From: Lentisphaerota bacterium
GTDB lineage: Bacteria > Verrucomicrobiota > Kiritimatiellia > UBA8416 > JAFGTH01
Direction: 5' to 3'
Assembly (NCBI GenBank): GCA_016934225.1
Contig: JAFGTH010000149.1
Span: 1-5,566, forward strand
Length of the DNA: 5,566 nt
The position numbers and the translations under genes are program-made. Every line of letters starts with the position of its first letter. Position 1 is the first letter of the stretch. The notes beneath the pieces were generated by a model. It made no database searches and was not told the origin of the DNA. It saw only the letters and a list, made by a program, of their open reading frames with translations. Of this stretch, positions 4,321 through 5,566 are shown piece by piece.

Positions 4321-5520
4321 TTACATCCAGCCCCTGTCCTGCATCGTTGACACAAGTTCCGCCGCCGCAAGAGCCCAGGCAGCTCTACGCAAGGACGCTT
4401 TTTTCCGCATCGCAATTTCCTTCACGCGTGAGAAAGCTTTTTCAATGAGCCTGTCAATCACTTCATATGTCTCGGTCGCCTCGGTCAACGATCCTGACTT
4501 TGCCTTGCGCCATTCCACATAAGATGCAATTACGCCGCCCGCATTCGCCAATATATCCGGCACAATAGGAATGTTTTTTTCCATAAATATTTCGTCGGCT
4601 TCGCTATCGGTTGGTGCATTAGCGCCTTCAACTATCAATGATGCTTTAACATTCGACGCATTTTCCCTGGTCAACACATGACCGGCTGCTGCGGGAATCA
4701 ACACATCTACGTCCGTTGCAAGAAGTTCTTCGTTTGTAATTCGGGTGATTCCGCCCCGATCTTGAATCTTTCTGTTGTCCGACTTCATCAAATCCGCGAT
4801 ATTCAAACCGTTTGCAGCATAAATCCCGCCATATATGTCGCTTACCGCTACTACACGGGCTCCAAGACCATGTAGAAAACTTGCGGTATGCGATCCAACA
4901 TTACCAAAACCTTGAACAGCCACGGTTACGTTCGATATGTCTTTACCCAGCAATTCTTCACATGCAAGTCTGGTCGCCGTTGCAACACCGCGGCCGGTGG
5001 CTTCATTACGACCCGGCAACCCACCGATACGCGGCGGTTTCCCCGTCACAGACTCCGGCATGTGCGTCTCGCCGAATATTATGGCCATATCTCTCGGGCC
5101 TGTTGCCATATCAGGCGCTGGAACATACAGGCCTGCTATCAGATCAAGTTTCATGAGATGAACATACTCACGAAGAATGCTGTCTTTGGTGACCCTGTCC
5201 AGTTTTTCCGGATCAACGCGGATTCCGGATTTGCCGCCGCCGAAAGGAACCTGTACAAGCGCGGTTTTCCAAGTCATCAATTCGGCGAGTTCCGCAGTTT
5301 CTTCAAGAGTTACGTCAGGGGCCATCCGTATTCCGCCTTTTGCGGGACCGCGTGATGTATTGTGATAAACCACAAACACTTCAGCGTGCAGAATATCTCC
5401 ATTGCTTGACCTCACCGTAAGATGATTCTGAATCTGCTTCTCAGGATGCTCAAAATAGATTCGTGCATCGTCCGGAATATCCACAAGCCCCGCTATCTGG
5501 TCAGTTTTTAATACAGACAT
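4321..5520 (-). CDS. gdhA: Glutamate dehydrogenase, NAD(P)-dependent (Glu/Leu/Phe/Val dehydrogenase family)
   Basis: This is a complete 399-residue enzyme interconverting glutamate and 2-oxoglutarate plus ammonium in the cytoplasm. The length fits the hexameric bacterial and archaeal class of about 400-420 residues. Residues about 20-150 are the dimerisation and substrate domain, with 'GPAKGGIRM' (58-66), the family signature 'VPFGGGKSGIRVDP' (91-104) with active-site lysine K97, and 'VPAPDM' (133-138) with catalytic D137. 'NEATGRG' (172-178) leads into the Rossmann domain, which has 'VQGFGNVGS' (202-210), D228 at the end of the second strand, 'VEGANAPT' (297-304) and 'ILANAGGVIASYVEW' (323-337). 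The aspartate at 228 may favour NAD, but cofactor choice cannot be fixed by eye. The ATG at 5520 follows a near-perfect Shine-Dalgarno sequence. An in-frame GTG at 5535 would place that site inside the coding region and is rejected. It appears to be transcribed alone; the next minus-strand gene is 298 bases away. Confidence 0.96.
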   Translation of the reverse strand: MSVLKTDQIAGLVDIPDDARIYFEHPEKQIQNHLTVRSSNGDILHAEVFVVYHNTSRGPAKGGIRMAPDVTLEETAELAELMTWKTALVQVPFGGGKSGIRVDPEKLDRVTKDSILREYVHLMKLDLIAGLYVPAPDMATGPRDMAIIFGETHMPESVTGKPPRIGGLPGRNEATGRGVATATRLACEELLGKDISNVTVAVQGFGNVGSHTASFLHGLGARVVAVSDIYGGIYAANGLNIADLMKSDNRKIQDRGGITRITNEELLATDVDVLIPAAAGHVLTRENASNVKASLIVEGANAPTDSEADEIFMEKNIPIVPDILANAGGVIASYVEWRKAKSGSLTEATETYEVIDRLIEKAFSRVKEIAMRKKASLRRAAWALAAAELVSTMQDRGWM

Positions 5521-5525
5521 AACGT

Positions 5526-5532
5526 CCTCCTT
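5526..5532 (-). promoter_or_regulatory. Strong ribosome binding site deciding the gdhA start
   Basis: The minus strand reads AAGGAGG, five bases before the ATG at 5520. It is the best Shine-Dalgarno match in the window and overlaps the upstream in-frame GTG at 5535, so it rules that codon out as the start. Confidence 0.85.
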
Positions 5533-5566
5533 CACAGATCCGACAAATCAAGGTGCCAGACAATTG

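Noticed and set aside
4812..5355. Several plus-strand frames across glutamate dehydrogenase
   Set aside because: All are antisense to gdhA, whose signature motifs are unambiguous.
5521..5535. Upstream GTG start for glutamate dehydrogenase, adding five residues
   Set aside because: The GTG directly precedes and overlaps the region of the AAGGAGG Shine-Dalgarno that serves the ATG at 5520.
5540..5562. Sigma-54-like sequence upstream of gdhA (TGGCAC followed by TTTGT on the minus strand)
   Set aside because: The -24 half matches, but the essential GC of the -12 half is missing and shifted by one base, so the site would not be expected to work.

Overview
The window looks like chromosomal DNA from a moderate-GC bacterium. 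Four things point to the PVC superphylum (Lentisphaerota, Verrucomicrobiota or Kiritimatiellota): a ThuA-like protein next to a Gfo/Idh/MocA dehydrogenase, a creatinase-like M24 protein, a divergent pilin-like protein standing alone, and an intergenic repeat whose translation reads 'KPQNIEQEISNVE'. I associate such peptides with spurious hypothetical proteins in those phyla. This placement is inference; there is no rRNA or other marker gene to settle it.

Layout: (1) 1-881, minus strand, the N-terminal 293 codons of an M24/creatinase-like protein that runs off the left edge. (2) 882-1489, a 608-base divergent intergenic region. It holds a weak minus-strand promoter candidate, a heptad-structured repeat (core 1104-1131), a good TATAAT promoter facing right, and a leader of about 148 nt whose complementary segments could form two hairpins plus a pseudoknot. 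(3) 1490-2194, plus strand, a ThuA-like protein. (4) 2195-2331, an intergenic stretch with three palindromes, including TAACCGGTTA, which resembles a LacI-family operator. (5) 2332-3432, plus strand, a Gfo/Idh/MocA oxidoreductase. (6) 3474-4022, minus strand, a pilin/pseudopilin-like membrane-anchored protein, convergent with the previous gene. (7) 4023-4320, a gap with a 78-codon open frame of uncertain status and an inverted repeat. (8) 4321-5520, minus strand, a complete glutamate dehydrogenase with a strong Shine-Dalgarno sequence.

How the genes may work together: ThuA-like proteins and Gfo/Idh/MocA dehydrogenases are partners in rhizobial ThuA/ThuB disaccharide catabolism through 3-keto derivatives, so the plus-strand pair is best read as a small sugar or glycoside oxidation module. 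The divergent M24 protein lacks both canonical metal-ligand aspartates. It is therefore more likely a creatinase-type or otherwise non-canonical hydrolase than a metallo-aminopeptidase. Glutamate dehydrogenase is ordinary nitrogen metabolism and probably unrelated. The most notable signals are the possible structured leader RNA before the ThuA-like gene and the heptad repeat.
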